Part shown: positions 61,254 to 64,000 of the stretch, one piece after another | Layout: every line of letters begins with the position of its first letter | How positions within the stretch are numbered: position 1 is the stretch's first letter | From: Tubulanus polymorphus | Taxonomy: Eukaryota > Nemertea > Palaeonemertea > Tubulaniformes > Tubulanidae | NCBI RefSeq assembly: GCF_964204645.1 | Contig: NC_134031.1 | Location: forward strand, 19,465,307 to 19,529,306 | DNA: 64,000 bases | Direction of reading: 5' to 3' | Made by a program: the position numbers and the translations under genes | Notes under the pieces: generated by a model | What the model was told of the DNA's origin: nothing | Seen by the model: the letters and a program-made list of their open reading frames with translations, nothing else | Database searches by the model: none

Positions 61254-63356
61254 ACTGAACTACAATTAAAGTCTCAATTTCATACATAATCAAGCCCAAT
61301 GCGGCACCTAATGGCATACATTGTATTGTACTGAGGAAATCATGAATTGTTCATTTGGATTTAAGTACGTCAATAAAGTTTTATGTATGTTATGGATCTT
61401 AATAAAAACACGCAATTTGTCTTACATTCGTTTTTTGATGGCATAACCAGATAGTAGACGTTCTTAACCAGGTAGACATTCTTGTTTTAAACAACTGAGA
61501 AAGCCGTTTTTCTGTTCCGTATTTGGATTTCATGTTGTGAGTGCTAGACATAAGAAGCTGGATTTTCACGACGGAAATGCGGAAATTCTAGGGTGGATTG
61601 ATTTCTCATGTGGATCGCAACAATGTACAAGAATATCGTAGAACTTTAAGGGTTGTCGACGGTATTATTTTGCCATCCACAATCCACTTGAACCCTTACA
61701 AACTTAGTTAGATCGAATGATATTGAGGCATGAACCTTACAAAATACAAAAATAACATTTCCACGAGAATACAATCAGACGACACTAATTCATACAGAGT
61801 CATCACAAACAACAAAGATAACCAAGTCTTATAAAATGACTTGGTTATTCTAACAGATTGGGACAAAACTCGGTAGATAATTCCACCCTGACATTGTGTT
61901 GTATTACATTGTGATAAGAAACGACACGGAAACCATCCTCCCCTGGTAGGTATTCGAACCTGATGGCATCGCTACACTCAACCGCGGCACGAACCCCTGC
62001 CACAGTAGACTGGGTGCACAGGTACATGCGCAGCTTTGCCGCGCCAAAACTTGCGGCACCAATCAGATTGCTCATTGTATAATCGCCGAGGTAAAGAACT
62101 ATTAATGGGGAAACCCGGACTAAAATGAAATGGGATATCTGATTGGCTAAATGACATCATCTCAGCTGCGCGTGTAGCTGCGCGCTCGGTCTAGTATAGC
62201 AGGGTTTCCTACCGTGGCAATCTCGATGCCATCAGGTTCGAATCGCTGTCTGGGGAGGAAGCACGGATACCGATACACCATGAAAGTAGGCGATGAATAA
62301 CACATCTAATCGTTAGAATCCGATGCTGTCAATGAATCAGCCGTGTGGCAAACGCGGAAGTAAATTTCCGCATTTTGAACCCACATTTTTGCCAGATTTC
62401 TTGATGCATCTATAGTGGCTGTTTCGCGCCATACTGAAAAATCTTTCGGAAATATTTCTGAAGTTTTGAATTCTTGCGCGAGAAAACGGGCCAATATCAT
62501 ATGAACATTTTTTCATTGTTCCACTAGCTGCACAGAAACATTTTTAGTGTGGCCCGAATCAGGTACCACACGCATCAGCGCCCTGTGTATGGAACATTTT
62601 AGATCGCTCACAACGACAAACGTTTGAAAAATTTTTTTTCTGTGCATGAGTTCTATTCTGTCATTTCGTACTTTTGATTCTCAGACGGTTTGTTAATTGT
62701 ATAGTTCTCTTTCCCCGACAGTCTGACTCTGGATAAGCATCTATTAATGCACACATCGTCGTGGTTCGTCAGTATCCCTCCAGATGGAACTAATGGTTTG
62801 AAGTGATTCATATACTGCGTCTACAGAATGCATCGATCTTGTGTTCAGTGCAGCATTTTGTGCAGACTACACAGCTGGAGTAGGCAGGTATTTCTACATA
62901 GGAAATCATCATTCATCCAACAGTAAGTCTTTATTTTTGTACACATTCATTCGCGCTGTTTTTCATAATTATCCGTTAATGTGTCAGAGCTCCTAAGAAG
63001 TCTCGTCATGATAAAGCGTATCCTGAGCATATGATATGCATGTGTATTATGCACATGAATAATCAAAGTCCGTGCCGAGCTTTTTTTAAGAGGGACAGTT
63101 TTATTTCAAGACAAGTTGCACTACCATGCACTTTCCATTGAAAAAGGACAGATCGTATGATTTTTTCAATAAACTTAAACTTAAACAAAAATCTTGACCC
63201 GAATTTTTGAAACTGACTTTTTGAAGGGCACTTTCAGTTTAGGGGGTTCGTTCGATACCCCCGAGCTCCCCCTCGGGCGGTCCTGTAATCATAATATTCG
63301 TAAACAATATGTACTTCTTGAATTCAAGGACTTTTCTATCAAACGAAAATAACAAA
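61254..63356. other. Spacer before the myosin light chain gene
   Basis: 3' UTR of the GON-EGF gene, then an inverted pair of tRNA-like repeats (61936-62262). A likely untranslated first exon ends at a GTAAGT donor at 62923, with an AAG acceptor candidate at about 63329 just before the ATG at 63357. Confidence 0.4.
61936..62262. repeat. Inverted pair of tRNA-like SINE copies
   Basis: The left arm contains CCTCCCC...ATTCGAACCTGATGGCATCG; the right arm (62195-62262) is its reverse complement with CGATGCCATCAGGTTCGAAT. The B-box-like GGTTCGAAT faces outward on both strands. Related to 13538-13625 and 27013-27060. Confidence 0.55.
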
Positions 63357-63458
63357 ATGGCCAGTGTAAAATCTAAGAAGAAACATCGCACTCGCGCTCA
63401 GAGATACACGTCGAATGTATTCGCTATGTTCAATCAAGCTCAGATACAGGAATTTAAG
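63357..63458 (+). CDS. MRLC: Myosin regulatory light chain, first coding exon
   Basis: 34 codons ending at a GTAAGG donor in phase 0; the gene continues beyond the window or in exons I could not see before 64000. The sequence runs from a Lys-rich start (MASVKSKKKHRTRAQRY) into TSNVFAMFNQAQIQEFK. This is the N-terminus of smooth/non-muscle regulatory light chains: Thr18 and Ser19 stand exactly where myosin light-chain kinase phosphorylates, and the helix before EF-hand 1 follows. Residue 17 is Tyr instead of the usual Ala, and 26 is Asn instead of Asp. The product binds the IQ motif of myosin II heavy chain and switches its motor activity. Confidence 0.85.
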
Positions 63459-64000
63459 GTAAGGCTTCACGGGAATGAGACGGGGTGAGATCATAGCTTC
63501 CTGGAATCTATTGCCAATGAACCTCTCATTTTGCTACTGGTACTCTAAGAACAAACTGTAACGTTGGTATAGAGAGAATCCTACAATGATAATGTCGAAA
63601 TACAAAGTCCGAAAATGTTTTCTTTGAGCTAGTACTTTATTCGACGTTTCGACCAGGAATTACTGTATTCCATGAGCTAGTATAGTTTATTCGACGTTTT
63701 GACTATATCCTAATAGTCATCTTCAGGAATACTGTATTCCTTGAGCTAGTATAGTTTATTCGACGTTTTGACTATATTCTAATAGTCATCTTCAGAAATA
63801 TTAGAACGTACATGTAGTCGAAACGTTGAATAAATGTTGTTATTTTTGTGGGATTTTATTATCGTCACCACACGTATATAGTGTTTTATCAATGCTTAAC
63901 TAACGTGACGGGCATCGAAGATTCGCCAGCTCAGAAGCAACAAACTCTGCCACCTATCTGCGCTAACGAACTTAATCGGTACCTCTACGATCGGTTTTAC
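63459..64000 (-). repeat. Tandem copies of the GTCGAAACGT-family repeat in MRLC intron 1
   Basis: Minus strand of 63575-63800 holds two 69-bp units with CTGAAGATGACTATTAG...AAAACGTCGAATAAAC and a third truncated one with TCGAAACGTCGAATAAA. A plus-strand GTCGAAACGTTGAATAAATG lies at about 63820, making a foldback. No exon was recognised in the last 150 bases. Confidence 0.6.

Overview
The window is nuclear DNA of an intron-rich invertebrate animal. Genes are split by GT-AG introns, the intervals are AT-rich, and the introns are full of microsatellites and short inverted-repeat transposons. The gene set (EEFSEC, FBXL6, C1orf50, a Bar-class homeobox gene, a BK-channel beta subunit, GON-domain and Ly6 proteins) is bilaterian. 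A lophotrochozoan is my inference, not something the sequence proves. Nothing bacterial or viral was seen. Nearly all single open frames are shadows, so the gene models below were built by joining exons by splice sites and codon phase.

Layout. 1-285 (-): 5' part of a small membrane protein. 4347-6491 (+): BK-channel beta-subunit-like protein, 3 exons. 11819-19167 (-): secreted Cys-rich protein with a WSC-like end. 21094-22900 (+): C1orf50 homologue, 5 exons. 24565-26923 (-): sperm-tail PG-rich repeat protein. 28230-34141 (+): FBXL6, 10 exons. 36049-39468 (+): EEFSEC, the selenocysteine elongation factor, 7 exons, with a one-base frame break in a polyalanine tract. 40057-41233 and 44288-44445 (-): exons of unrecognised genes. 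45275-47413 (+): Bar-class homeobox gene. 47971-48793 (+): Ly6/uPAR-type GPI-anchor candidate. 49012-51602 (+): secreted serine protease. 52056-61253 (+): large secreted protein with two GON-like domains followed by about 15 EGF-like modules. 63357-63458 (+): first coding exon of a myosin regulatory light chain.

The genes do not form one pathway. The right third (about 48-61 kb) is rich in secreted or surface proteins (Ly6, protease, GON-EGF), and 21-39 kb is housekeeping. STPG-like and FBXL6 are head to head about 1.3 kb apart.

The most interesting signals are: the GON-GON-EGF architecture, with recently and repeatedly duplicated EGF exons in 261/267-bp and 662-bp periods; a nine-fold tandem array of a complete 3' splice acceptor immediately before an exon of the STPG-like gene; the broken polyalanine repeat in EEFSEC; a perfect-looking 95-bp hairpin element carrying a hammerhead-like core; and a piggyBac-type MITE (TTAA flanks) with three copies of a 19-bp palindrome.
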